Shown in pieces: positions 24,061 through 34,824 of a stretch of 64,000 nucleotides of DNA (the stretch's first letter is position 1; each line of letters starts with the position of its first letter). The position numbers and the translations under genes are program-made. The DNA comes from Carex sylvatica. Taxonomy: Eukaryota; Streptophyta; Magnoliopsida; Poales; Cyperaceae. The notes under the pieces were generated by a model that had not been told where the DNA came from, did not search any database, and was given only the letters and a program-made list of their open reading frames with translations. The DNA is taken from the NCBI GenBank assembly GCA_964058845.1, contig CAXKVR010000140.1:62001-126000 (forward strand), written 5' to 3'.

Positions 24061-25609
24061 CTCAAGATGAACTATTTTGATTGCTATGAATTATTTTGAA
24101 GTGAAAATTGTATATGCCTTATTCTCTAAGCTCAAGCATGTCTAATTTAGACCTTAATTTATTGTGTTGTTGTGTATTCAAGGATTTTGTAAAAATATCG
24201 ATAATTTGTTTTTTGGTGTCGATATATATGAGTTATATTTTATATTTCTCTATATGATCCCTAATAAAATGGTGCCTTATTTCTATGTGCTTGGTTTTAG
24301 AATAGAGAACTGAATTTTTGGATATCATTATGGCACTTGTATTGTCACACATAATTGGTACGTTGCGAAAGCGAATTTCATAATCATTCAGAGTTTAGAT
24401 CATCCAAATAATTTATGTGCAACAACTACCAGCCACAACATACTCAGCTTCTGTAGTGAAAAGGGCAACCGAGGTTTGTTTGTGACTTGACCATGAGACA
24501 AGTGATCCACCAAGAAATTGGCATATACCACTTGTACTCTTTCTATCCATCCGGTCTCCAGCAAAATCGGCATCAGCATATTATATCAAGTCTAACTCCG
24601 ATTGTTTGTCATATCATAATTTCAAATTTAAACTACCCTTGACATATTTAAGAATTTTTTTAATGGCTTTCAGGTACAATTCTTTGGGATTTACTTGATA
24701 CCTAGTATATAGACATACCGCAAACATTATATCAGGTCTACTAGCGGTTAAATAGAGAATGCTACCTATAATAGCTCCGTATTAAGTGATGTCGATTGAT
24801 GTGCCATTCGGATCCGAGTCAAGATTTTGATTGGTTGCCATCGGCGTCTTGCTTGTATTGCTCTCGGTGATTCTGAATTTCTTGATCAACTCCTTCACAT
24901 ACTTGGTTTGACTCACAAATGTGCCATCCTCGATTTGCTTGATTTGGAGTCCCAAGAAGAAGTTCAACTCACCCATCATGCTCATCTCGAATTCATTACT
25001 CATAAGAGAAGAAAATTCCTCGGCAAATGCCGCATTAGGTGAATAAAAAATTATGTCATATACATAAATTTGCACCACTAAAATTGATCCATCTCTTTTC
25101 TTGGTGAAAAGTTGTAACGCCTCTAAATCCGGGTATATTTTAAATTTAGAAATCCAATTTAGAAAAAAAAATATATATAGTTCAGAAAATAAGTTATAAA
25201 AAGGCAATCAAATAAATAGCAAAATAGTTTATATATTTACATGAAAGTTATATCTAAATTCTGCATATAATTATATTTATACATTTCTTAGCCCAATTAG
25301 TAAGCCCAAATTAGAAATATGCAATTCTAAGTTTAGCCCATATTCAATAATATAATCAACCCAACCCTCTCCTCTCTTCTCATTCCATTGCTCCCTGTGA
25401 AGACCTCCTCCCTCTTTCAATTTTTCTGTAAGTTCTTTTTTTCTCTCTTTCCTCTCTCTCTTTTGCTCTTCTTGGCCGCCCCCTTCCCCTCTCCTCTTGG
25501 CTGCCGCCGGCCACAAGAACCCAGCCGAACCCCCTCCTTGTTGCCCTTCTCCTCTAGCCGTGCCTCTCTTCCTCTCTACCCTTCCCCTTCCCTTGTGCCG
25601 CCGGCCCCC

Positions 25610-25790
25610 AAACCCTAAAACCGAAAACACATCAACCCTAGACCCGAAACCCAAACCCATTAACCCTAGACCCGAAACCCACTAACCCATTAACCCTAGA
25701 CCCGAAACCCACTAACCCAAGACCCTAGGCCGAAACCCTAGCACCTAGACCCGAAAAACCCTAAGGTTCAATCCAAAAACCGAAAACCCT
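25610..25790. repeat. Telomere-like AACCCTAGACCC tandem array in the solo LTR
   Basis: Imperfect units based on AACCCTAGACCCGAAACCC repeat about eight times. The core AACCCTA resembles the plant telomere repeat, but the units are longer and irregular, so this is a degenerate LTR-internal array and not a telomere. Confidence 0.75.
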
Positions 25791-26374
25791 AGACCCAATA
25801 ACCCAAATTGCAAATTGAACCCTCTTCTATTTTAAAATTGGTCTAGTTTATACAAGAATCAAGGTTGTTACTCAAAGTTAATTTCTAAATTAAATTGGTG
25901 GGAAGAATCGAGGGTAGTAGTTATTTAATTAAATGAAAATTGTGATTAGGGCTATAGGATTAAGACCTTCTTTACGAGTTTCATGCGAAATTAAGGGTGT
26001 TAAATTGAAATTAAATCCTGTAGATTAAGTAGAAATAAGAATCTAATCAAGTATGTTAAAACTTAGGAGCAAACCGCGAGCCTCTAGGGGACGCTGAGAA
26101 TACGCGAGATCCCAATACACGCTCAAGCGAAGTCACTGAGAATACAGGTGCGGGTTCCTGGTATTTTTTACAAAAATATACAAAATGCATGGATTAAGGT
26201 AGGTAATCCTTTTTCCCAATCTGGTAGATAAACTGCATGTTGAGAATGTCGAACACTCGGTTGTTTTGTGTAGAATTGCATGGATAGGAAATTTTGGATG
26301 CATTGATTTGAACTGACAGGAATTGTGAATGTGAATGAGAAAACGGAGAGTTTTTAAATGCACTGTTTTAAATT

Positions 26375-26690
26375 GGGGCCGTCCCTGTGTGGCGGTTCTG
26401 CATGTGTTTTTGGAAAATTGCGTCGTCCTCGTGTGGCGATTCGTTGGACTGTCTATGTGTGGCAGTCCAGAGTGTGAAATGTGAACAGAACGGGTCGTCC
26501 TTGTGTGACGGTTCGCCGGATGGGTCCCCGAAATGGCCCATCTAGAGTTTGGTATTCGGGTCGTCTTTGTGTGACGATTCGCCGGGTTTTCATGTACGGG
26601 CATGGATTCCCAGAGTGTGGAATTTCAAAACCTTAAATTGTGATTGAACAGGAAAGGCTGGATCGTCCGTGTGTGGGGGTCCAGATTGTG
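26375..26690. repeat. GTCGTCC-TGTGTG-CGGTTCG dispersed tandem units in the solo LTR
   Basis: Units of about 27 bp with core CCGTGTGTG or CCTTGTGTGACGGTTCG occur about six times, spaced irregularly over 300 bp. Such internal arrays are common in gypsy LTRs; their role is unknown. Confidence 0.65.
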
Positions 26691-29600
26691 AAAGTTTTTT
26701 TTTGAAAGAAAAGAAGCGAATTGGAGATTTGAAATTGTTTTAAAAGCTTGCATATCTGAATTTATAGGAAATTGGGGTTTATATTACTTTTTGGTTATTC
26801 GGGTATTAATTGCATTCTTTTGTAAAAATACCGGGCTGGAACTAAATCCCGCACTGAGAGATAGTTCAATCTCTCACCCGTTTCCACTTTTATGTGGGTT
26901 CCAGGAAATGAAGCTGAGGACATGGAGGAAGGCCGCGAGTGAGGAAATTAGCGGAAGTGATTAAAGTGGCCACTATTTGTTTTATTTTATATTTGTATGA
27001 ACAATACATTGTGTAGACATGGCGGTGACTGTTTGACTAGCCATGTCTGACATACTTTTCCGTTTTTATTTGCTTGTGGACCCCATTTACTTTAATATAG
27101 TGGCTTATTAAATGTGTTATTGATAATGTATGTGATGTGCTTAGCGCCTTGCGCATAAATGCGCGGCGGGTTGTCCGGGGGTGTGACAAAAGTGTTGTAT
27201 CATTTTCACCTCTAATGAATTCATTGTCAATTAGAAATGAATTCTTGGTTGGAAAATGCCAGATCAACAAAGCATTGAGGTTGGTTAACATATACCTCAT
27301 CATCTATGAATCCATTCAAGAATGTACTTTTAACATCCATTTGTATCAAAAATGCACTTTTAACACCCTCTTGTTGTTTGTACCATTGGGCTACTAACCT
27401 AACTTTGTTTCTAATGATATTTTCATCTTCATTATTTTTATTTCTAAAGACTCATTTGGTACCAATAATCATTATATCATTTGGTTTAGGTACAAGTTCT
27501 CAAACTTTGTTCCTTTCAAATTGAGCAAGTTCTTCTTGCATGACACAAATCCAATTCGGATCTACATTTGCATCCTTAAAATTTTTAGGTTCAATGTTGA
27601 ATACAATTGCACAATGGCAATCATTTGGCACAATTTTGACCTAATCCTAACTCTTTCTCTTGGGTCTCTAATTACATTAGAAAGAGGATGAGAAGATACT
27701 TCCCTTAGGTCTTCGGGAATTTGGTACTCAGTTTGAGAAGGTTGTGCTTCTTCGGTTTGCATCTCATCAATTATTGGATCTGCCTCAACATTTATTGCAT
27801 TCATGTCGGGTTGAGGTTGCTTGGATTGATTCTCAATTGTGTCAATTCTTGCTTCAACTTCATCCTTGTCAAGGATAGGTGCTTTAATACCCACAAATTG
27901 AATACCTTGCTCGACCTTTTGATTAGCACCTTCATCAAACTTAACATGCACAGATTCAACAATAACCCGTTGTGATGCAATGTAAATTCTATATGCTTTA
28001 CTTGATATTGAATACCCTACAAACACTCCCTCAAGTGATTTGAAATCAAATTTTGTTACTTTGGTTGATTAATCAAGAACAAAGCATTTAGATCTGAATA
28101 CCCTAAAATGAGATATATTTGGCTTATACCACTTCCATAGCTCATATGGTGTTTTATTCAATACCGACCTCATGCTAACGCGATTTATCACGTAACATGC
28201 CGTATTTACCGTCTCGGCCCAAAGGTGTTTGGGCAAGAAGTATTCATTGAGTATGGTACGAGCTAGCTCAACTAAGGTTCGGTTCTTTCTCTCAACAATC
28301 CTATTTTGTTGAGGTGTACGAAGAGCCGAATACTCATATTTTATCCCCTTTTAGAGCAAAGTTGATCAAATTTTATATTTTCAAATTTCCCCCATGATCA
28401 CTTCTAATCCTAATGATTTTTGATCCCTTTTTATTTTCAACATGTTTGCAAAATTCAATGAAGTTACTAATTGCTTCATTCTTGTATTATAGGAACAAAA
28501 TCCAAATAAAGTGACTATAGTCATCTACAATTACAAATACATATTTCTTTTTAGCCAAACTTGGTACACCGATTGGTCCAAACAAGTCCATATGTAGTAA
28601 TTGTAAGGGTTTATTTGTCTTGGACACATGCATCGCATAGTCCTTCAAGTTCCAACTTATGGGTTGGTAACCCGCGCACAAGGTCTAATTTAACTAATTT
28701 CCTAATGGTATCAATTGAAACATGCCTCAATCTACGATGCCATAACCATAATCCCATGATTATTGCACTTAGACATGTCTTACCAGAATCAAAATGGGTA
28801 AAATACAAGTAATAAATATTTTTCTTTTTTTTACCCATGTATATTAATACGTCATCCGAAGACCTAACTAAATGATAAGCATCAATATCAAATTTTGCAT
28901 AATAACTGGAATCACATAACTTACTAACACTAAGTTATAATTCAACCCTTCAACAAGAATATGGTCAAGTGTTGTTGGTTACCAATTGTGCCTATTCAAA
29001 TAATATAGTTTTTTTTTTTTGATTATTTTCAAAGGTAACCGTACCTCCATCGTATGGCTCTAAGAATTTAAAAATTGATTTACCACCGATCATATGATGC
29101 GAGCAACCACTATCAATGATCAAATCACTTTCTTTTTGGGTTGTAGTCAAACACACATACAAAGTATACATTAGTTATTGTTGAGTTAGTAACTAACATA
29201 TATCTTGTTATAACCTCCCTTTTATTTTTTGGCAATTATAATAGATTAGGCGAGATTAAGCATGCATCTAAGCTAATGTGGTTTTAGGAACCCAAATAAT
29301 ATTTGGGTTGTTGCCTCCATTCCTAAGCCTACATTATAAGGAGGTATGACTAATTTTATAACAATAATTACAAAATATAATTGTTGGCTTTTGAGCAATA
29401 GAACCTTGCTTGAAAGTTGCTTGGTATTTTCTTTTTTACTTCATGAAGTTTGTTCTTTGTATCAAATGACCTATATGTGACTCTAGATGAAATATTCTTA
29501 GGTTTGTTGGGTTTATTATGATGTTGGGGAACATCTCTCACTGAACTCTTTCTTTGAATTTTGTTTTGTGAAGCATTTTTATTTTTAAGTTCATAAAATC

Positions 29601-29749
29601 ATCCATCCGGTCCTTTGAAATAAGTTTTGTTTGACCATTTTGGATTAAATGTGTTTTTATCATTGTTTTGAAAATTGTTTTTGTTGTTATTCTTTTTATT
29701 ATTATACTTGTACCTAAATGCATAATTTGGTGACTTTTGCTCTTATTTA

Positions 29750-30827
29750 TGTTGTTTCTAGCAATAATCTTTTTAGTCTATTTGACTAATTTGCAAAACA
29801 TATAATTATTAAATTTTATGATTTCTTCTATTTTAGAGTTATACAGGTTCAAGCCAATTAGAATTGTAATATGGATTGCTTGAACTAAAGAAATCATGAA
29901 GATATTTATCAAGAATTTAATTTGTAATATTTTAAACTTGGTAAAATGTGTTTAATGTTGTTTTAACATGATACAATCGTTGGTAACATTTGTAAAACGT
30001 TATAACGATTTAACCTGTAAGAAAATGCTAAGGGACAGCTTTAACCTCAAACGTTACAGACGTTTTATAAATGTTGTAACATTTTAATTAAATTCATGTT
30101 TCCAAAAATCCTATTTATGATCAAGTTTTACAGAGCCAGATCGCTGTGAATGTTTTATAATCGTTGTGAACGTTTTATAATCGTTGGTAACAATTTGATC
30201 GATCTCAGAGAAAAAGAAAATCTTAATTCAAATTGAGCTAAAACGTTATAACGTTTTATCAAACGTCTGTAACATTTTAAGTCAAATTGCTCTTTTTGGA
30301 GTTGTCTCTATTAATAGAGCAGTGGGGTCTCTTCCCCACTCAACCCAGCCGCCTCTAACATTGCAAAAACCTATTTTCTATGGACTTAAGTTTCTCCATT
30401 GTTGTGAGAGCTTAAAACTTCAATATCCCTCAAACAACCTCAAATTCATTTTACTAATCTTGAGTTAGATTAGGTTAGAGTGAGCTTTTGAGTGTTTCTC
30501 TTGCAAACATTGATTTAGAGACTTTGATCTCTTCTTGAGTTATCCGTGTGACTTTCCTTGGTTGTAAGGGTTCGCCGGCTCTAATCTCTAGTTGGCCGTG
30601 TGACTTTTCTTGGTTGTAAGGGCTCATCGGTTCACAAGTTGTAAACCTTTCTCGTTATGTATAGAAAGGCACACCTAGAAGAGGTTGCGATGCCCCGGAG
30701 ACGTATGCCTTTGTTTTGCCGAACTCCATTATCACCCCGCGTGTCAAATTTCTCTAAACTCATCTATTTACTTTTAATTGCAATTACTTTTTAATTTTGA
30801 GTAATTAGCGGTGCATTTAGTGTAATA
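29750..30827 (+). repeat. Copia LTR in inverted (plus) orientation
   Basis: Starts TGTTGTTTCTAGCAATAATC and ends about GTGTAATA, directly before a PBS. It is the reverse complement of the LTR at 19757-20746: both carry the GAGGTTGCGATGCCCCGGAG-type R/U5 region and several AACGTTAC motifs. The final CA has decayed to TA. A TATA-like string lies near 30306. Confidence 0.85.
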
Positions 30828-30830
30828 AAG

Positions 30831-30842
30831 TGGCATCAGAGC
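30831..30842 (+). other. Primer-binding site (initiator tRNA-Met)
   Basis: TGGCATCAGAGC differs by one base from TGGTATCAGAGC, the plant copia PBS for initiator methionine tRNA. It lies three bases after the LTR, so the plus-oriented LTR was a genuine 5' LTR. Confidence 0.75.
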
Positions 30843-31127
30843 AAATTACTCAAATTAAGGCTCACTTAATTCGAGTAATATCAACTTGACAAATGACACC
30901 CTATAGATGTGTGAGAGAACTCATAATTTTCGGTAATACAACTAAAAACTTTAGTCATTGAAAAAAAATAATGATTAATTATTTAAACATTTTTGAGATA
31001 TGGGATGTGGGTATACACTAAAATTCAATACCTTTGTTATCGATAGTACCAATGACATTAAAGTCGAGACTCCTGAATCTAAACAAGTAAAAAAGAAAAT
31101 GATCTCGCAATTAATTAATGTCATAAT
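30843..31127 (+). pseudogene. Copia gag N-terminal fragment (plus orientation)
   Basis: Broken frames include FEIWDVGIH, typical of the UBN2/gag N-terminus, and the Lys-rich stretch that follows it (KKKMISQLINVIM). The fragment stops abruptly at the junction with F-box sequence. It is oriented opposite to the rest of gag-pol. Confidence 0.55.
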
Positions 31128-31525
31128 GGGCGTTCATCTTGTCCAAGGGGTATCTGAGGACATTGCTCATTTATGACGGACCTATCTATGTTAATAGAGT
31201 TGTGAAGGAAACTGAGTATACATTGTACAAGTTATGCAATCCTGGGGAACCAAATTGGATTGAAGTGGTAGATGTAGGGCAAAATGTGCTTTTCCTGGGT
31301 GGTGATTACAATGCATTCTCCCTCTCAAGTGCTAATCTACAATTGCCAGGATGGGGTGCAAATTGTTTGTGTTATGACTCAGTAAGGACAGAGCAGCGGA
31401 ACCGACAAGACTCATGGTATAACCACAAAATCAAATTGGCTAGGCTGGATGATGGAACGGTTACTGATATAAGTGGTGATTTAGGCTCATTTCAAGTGAA
31501 TGAGCATTGGCATAATTCCTTATGA
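31128..31525 (+). pseudogene. F-box/DUF295 pseudogene, 3' half only
   Basis: Nearly identical to the last third of the intact gene at 33637-34824, from FHLVQG to the end. Relative to that gene a 2-base deletion in the segment equivalent to GDILLIYD shifts the frame. The penultimate region has TGA in place of the TGG of HNSLW. It lacks the F-box and the first 250 or so residues, because its left edge is the copia junction at 31127/31128. It cannot make an F-box protein. Confidence 0.85.
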
Positions 31526-32800
31526 CTGACACCGAGTACTCTAGCTGCTCCCTTATAAATGATAGACCAACTGTTTTGGTAATTTCAAGTTGGTATATGG
31601 ATATCATTTGATAATCCTTCTATTAGGCATGTTTCATGCTAATTTTTAATTTATTTTTTACTGTTGTTCATGCTTCTCTTTGCAGTGAAATGTAACTTCT
31701 ACATGTTTTTGAATATTGATGTATTGACCAAAGTAAATTAAGCTAGTATATATTTTCTTCTCTGTTTCATGATATCCATGCAAAAAATTTCTTATCAGGT
31801 ATTATTTAATAACGATACTTTTTTTTTTATTGTTCTTAGTAGTTAAATTTCTTAGTATTTATGGCTCTGCAATATTGTGAATTAATATGCAATGGTTGGT
31901 TAGATATTTCTTCCGCGGAAATGTATTATATTTCCATCAAATCAGTTATGGATTGTAGTGGTACCTGGTATTGGATGTTGTCTATGTGGTTTTGTCAAAA
32001 AATATGCTATGTACGAGTAACTGGTTCCCCAAATTTGCAAATTTAAATTTCCCATTTGTGGTTTAGTAGCTTTCATTCTCTCATTAAGTGAAAATCAGTC
32101 TTCAGTTTGAGGGGGGGGGGGCATCTTCTCTAGTATGCTGTATGTTTATGTTTGCAAAGGCACTACAGGCAGATATCATTGTAAATTTAATCGCTGATCA
32201 ATTTAAAAGCCTGATAATGTGATTCTAAGTTGTCAAATGATGTTGAAAGGCGTTTGGACATTAAAATTCAGATCAGGTTTTACTTGAATAGATTTTTAAG
32301 CATTTCTATTTTAGTAAGAAAGCACCCCCCCCCCCCCCCCTTTATAATAAACCTCATGGTATGGAGACAAGTGCGAGACAGCATGCTTATAAATAAAGTT
32401 AATTTTGTGTTGGATCTCTAATTTGCACTATTGTATTGTATGCTGGGATAGTTTCTATTATGAAGGATGATGCATGTGATCTAAATGAATGCTGTGTTTC
32501 TAGCTTAAGGAACATTGTCATAACAACATTTCTGGACATATGGCTGTTAATAGATTGCAATTATGAGAATGCTAGTGGTAGATTTTTGTATATTTTCTTT
32601 GTTATTTCTATGGTAAGGTAACACCTTCAACTCCCACCTTTACTGGAGCTGTTGCATTTCTATGTATTTTCTTTGTTATTTCTATGCATTGCATTTTCTA
32701 TTAGAGCTGATATTAAATTTATAAAGACCTCTGTAAGAAAAGTATTCAGTCTTCTAATTAGTTAGTTGGACAACCTAGTCAATTAGAAGACTAAATATTT
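31526..32800 (+). repeat. Duplicated 3' flank of the F-box locus
   Basis: 31526-32110 matches 34825-35363 in the same orientation (for example ATATTGTGAATTAATATGCA). 31860-32330 matches 42480-42950 on the opposite strand, and 32390-32650 matches 44220-44520 on the opposite strand (GTTATAACAACATTTCTGGACATA in part). G and C homopolymer runs lie at 32109-32121 and 32325-32340. No separate gene is present. Confidence 0.75.
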
Positions 32801-33636
32801 CTCTTAAACATGTTATATATTTTTTATTTTGAGTAAGGCTACGGTAGCATGCATAGCGGATATTGATACGTACTATCGATCAATATCTTTATTTTTAAAG
32901 TCCAAATAGTTGATTTAAACCATTCAACATGATCTTCATATGAAAATGTGCTTGCAAATTAAATTATACATTTTTTAATTTTGTTTACTTATTTTGATAA
33001 ATAAAAAATCACTTGATCTAAAGATTCTATAACATTCAAAAGTTTCCAAATGAATATTTTATAAATTTAAAATTAGTATTAATAAAAAAAACAATAAATT
33101 AAATAAATTTGTGAATTTTAGAAGAATAAATATATTATCACAAAATTTAGAAGAGAAAAATTGTAATTTCGAAGTTCCCAAATGATATACATAAACTTGA
33201 ATAAAAGAGATGGAAGAGATACAGTGCATATTTGTCTATTTTTAAAATACAAACATGCAGCTGTCTTATACAGCTAGATCCAACTATTTCTTTTATTTTA
33301 TAAAATTAAATATATATTTAAATTTATTTACTCTGATCTAATTAAATTGTAAGGGAAAAAAAAGAAAGAAATAAGACCAAACCCAAGGAAAATTCTAAAA
33401 GTAAGGCCCGGCCCAAAAAAATGATTTCTATCTGCGGAGCCCAACCTAGTCTACTAAGAATTAGTTAGATACTTGGATTTAGCTGTACAAGAATAGAATA
33501 CGGAAATCAAGAAGTCGCACGGTCGCACCAAGGGACTCACCAGTCACCACTACGACAAACCCTACCCCTCTCCCCTCTCTGCTCTTCTCTGCTTCGATTC
33601 TAAGCGATTGGCTCGCAAAATAGCAAATCGGCGACG
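32801..33636. other. F-box upstream region with a diverged MITE arm
   Basis: About 32840-32990 carries a single arm of the 7.7-kb hairpin family. 33245-33315 is the promoter segment duplicated at 19665-19740. AAACCCTA (telo-box) lies at about 33557, close to the likely transcription start, followed by CT-rich 5' UTR. Confidence 0.5.
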
Positions 33637-34824
33637 ATGGGATCCGATTGGTGTAATCTCCTACCGGATCTCCTTCAGTCCATAGCCGAGAAGATCACCT
33701 CCCTCGCCGACTACCTCCGCTTCCGTGCTGTCTGTCGTCCCTGGCTAAACGCCTGTTCCCCGCGCCCCAGACACCTCCCTCTCCAACTCCCATGGTTGAT
33801 GCTTCCTTACCAATCTGACGGTAACAATAATTCCACCCGTCTCTTTTACGATCTCTCAGATTCTAAAATCCACAAGCTTGACCTCCCTGAGACTCGCGGG
33901 GTGTCTATCTGTGGATCTTCGCACGGCTGGCTTGTTCTCCAAAAAGGTCAAGTGGTGTCCTTGCTTAATCCCATCACTCGCGCAACAATTGGCCTTCCTC
34001 CATTCACTGCACCTCCCCGTAATATGGGAATTGCTCCCTTTGATGCATCAGATCCTGAGCATTTCTTTGAGAACTGTGAAGATGATAGATATGCTATTGA
34101 ACCTACTGACCTTGTCATAGTCTCGAAGGCTATACTGACATCAAGTCCATGTGATCCCAGTTGCAAGGTGTTTGTTCTTACCAGTAGCAATTGGCAATTG
34201 GCATTTTGTAAAGTTGGGGATAAATGTTGGACGGTAATTGAATTTGAGAGTATTTCTCCTTGGGGGAGTGATATTAGCGATTTCACCTATATCGATGGGT
34301 TTTTATACACTGTTAATCCTTTTTCTACAGTTACAATGTATAACCTTAATAATAATCCTTCAAGAACATTGTTGGGTGGCGGCGGTGATCTAATTGGCAT
34401 TCATCTTGTGCAAGGGATATCTGGGGACATATTGCTCATTTATGACGGACCTAGCTATGTTAATGGAGTTGTGAACGAAACTGAGTATACAGTGTACAAG
34501 TGGAGCAATCCTGGGGAACCAGATTGGATTGAAGTGGTAGATGTAGGGCAAAATGTGCTTTTCCTGGGTGGTGATTACAACGCATTCTCCTTCTCAAGTG
34601 CTAATCTACAATTGCCAGGATGGGGTGCAAATTGTTTGTGTTATGATTCAGCAAGGACAGAGCAGCAGAACCAACAAGACAGTAGTGCCTCATGGTATAA
34701 CCACAAAATCAAATTGGCTAGGCTGGATGATGGAACGGTTACTGATATAAGTGGTGATTTAGGCTCATTTCAAGTGAATGAGCGTTGGCATAATTCTTTA
34801 TGGCTGACACCGAGTTTGCTCTAG
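33637..34824 (+). CDS. F-box protein with DUF295/KIB1-4 beta-propeller domain, 395 aa
   Basis: A single uninterrupted exon. Residues about 5-45 are a plant F-box (LLPDLLQSIAEKI and LRFRAVCRPW), which binds SKP1/ASK in SCF ubiquitin ligases. Residues about 65-370 match the DUF295 family, with GSSHGWLVL, LLNPITRATIGLPPF, FTYIDGFLYTVN and NCLCYDS. This architecture is usual for F-box/DUF295 proteins, which expand by tandem duplication in plants; their substrates are mostly unknown. The start ATG follows a CT-rich leader with a telo-box. The gene has one truncated copy to its left and one diverged full copy on the minus strand at 45163-46416, and is the only plus-strand copy with a full frame. 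Cellular target and expression cannot be read from sequence. Confidence 0.9.
   Translation: MGSDWCNLLPDLLQSIAEKITSLADYLRFRAVCRPWLNACSPRPRHLPLQLPWLMLPYQSDGNNNSTRLFYDLSDSKIHKLDLPETRGVSICGSSHGWLVLQKGQVVSLLNPITRATIGLPPFTAPPRNMGIAPFDASDPEHFFENCEDDRYAIEPTDLVIVSKAILTSSPCDPSCKVFVLTSSNWQLAFCKVGDKCWTVIEFESISPWGSDISDFTYIDGFLYTVNPFSTVTMYNLNNNPSRTLLGGGGDLIGIHLVQGISGDILLIYDGPSYVNGVVNETEYTVYKWSNPGEPDWIEVVDVGQNVLFLGGDYNAFSFSSANLQLPGWGANCLCYDSARTEQQNQQDSSASWYNHKIKLARLDDGTVTDISGDLGSFQVNERWHNSLWLTPSLL

Larger units (their letters stand above)
25113..27188 (+). mobile_element. Solo LTR of a Ty3/gypsy element (2076 bp) nested in copia RT, TSD AAAGT
   Basis: The element starts TGTAACGCC and ends GGTGTGACA, the form of many plant chromovirus LTRs. 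AAAGT flanks it at 25108-25112 and 27189-27193. Removing it rejoins the RT reading frame (DTTL before, FTKKRDG after). It has no coding capacity. Inside are a run of AACCCTAGACCCGAAACCC units (about 25610-25790) and about six GTCGTCC-TGTGTGACGGTTCG units (26375-26690). The gypsy/chromovirus assignment rests on the termini only. Confidence 0.85.
24420..29749 (-). pseudogene. Copia gag-pol remnant (protease, integrase, RT, RNase H)
   Basis: Read on the minus strand. A disordered Asn/Lys-rich gag segment (29749-29200) comes first. The protease active-site string DSGCSHHM follows at about 29090. GAG-pre-integrase LWHRRLRHVSIDTIRKL is at about 28770, and integrase core LLHMDLFGPIGVPSL (28590) and RTPQQNRIVERKNRTLVELA (28310) come next. 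The post-integrase linker GVFVGYSISSKAYRIY is at 28025. RT lies at 27600-27189 and continues after a nested solo LTR at 25112-24782 (ELNFFLGLQIKQ). RNase H has ADADFAGDRMDRKSTSGICQ and TTEAEYVVA at about 24580-24430. Stops and frameshifts break it. The RT catalytic motif reads YVYD instead of YVDD, so RT would be dead even without the breaks. Clade SIRE-like is an inference from the third ORF. Confidence 0.85.
19757..31127 (-). mobile_element. Degenerate Ty1/copia retrotransposon with inverted LTRs
   Basis: Minus-strand gag-pol remnants run right to left in the copia order: protease, integrase, reverse transcriptase, RNase H, then a third ORF, a polypurine tract and a 3' LTR. The second LTR (29750-30827) lies where the 5' LTR belongs but points the opposite way. 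A PBS and the gag N-terminus follow it on the plus strand to 31127. The simplest reading is an inversion of the 5' LTR-PBS-gag segment, with deletion, inside one element; two abutting truncated elements is the alternative. A gypsy solo LTR is nested in the RT. Confidence 0.8.

Noticed and set aside
25277..25685. Overlapping ORFs of 127, 76 and 62 codons in the GC-rich patch
   Set aside because: They are low-complexity Arg/Gly/Glu or Pro/Ser translations of a CT-rich and AACCCTA-repeat patch within a solo LTR. They match no domain.
25610..25790. Interstitial telomere
   Set aside because: Units are AACCCTAGACCCGAAACCC-like and irregular, not (AACCCTA)n, and are bounded by a solo LTR with a TSD.
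26133..26603. 156-codon minus ORF rich in NRHTRTT
   Set aside because: It is the translation of the GTGTGACGG-type tandem units inside the solo LTR and has no protein-like composition outside the repeat.
32230..32621. Short ORFs downstream of the F-box pseudogene
   Set aside because: They lie in duplicated non-coding 3' flank; the equivalent blocks at 42-44 kb have no open frame.
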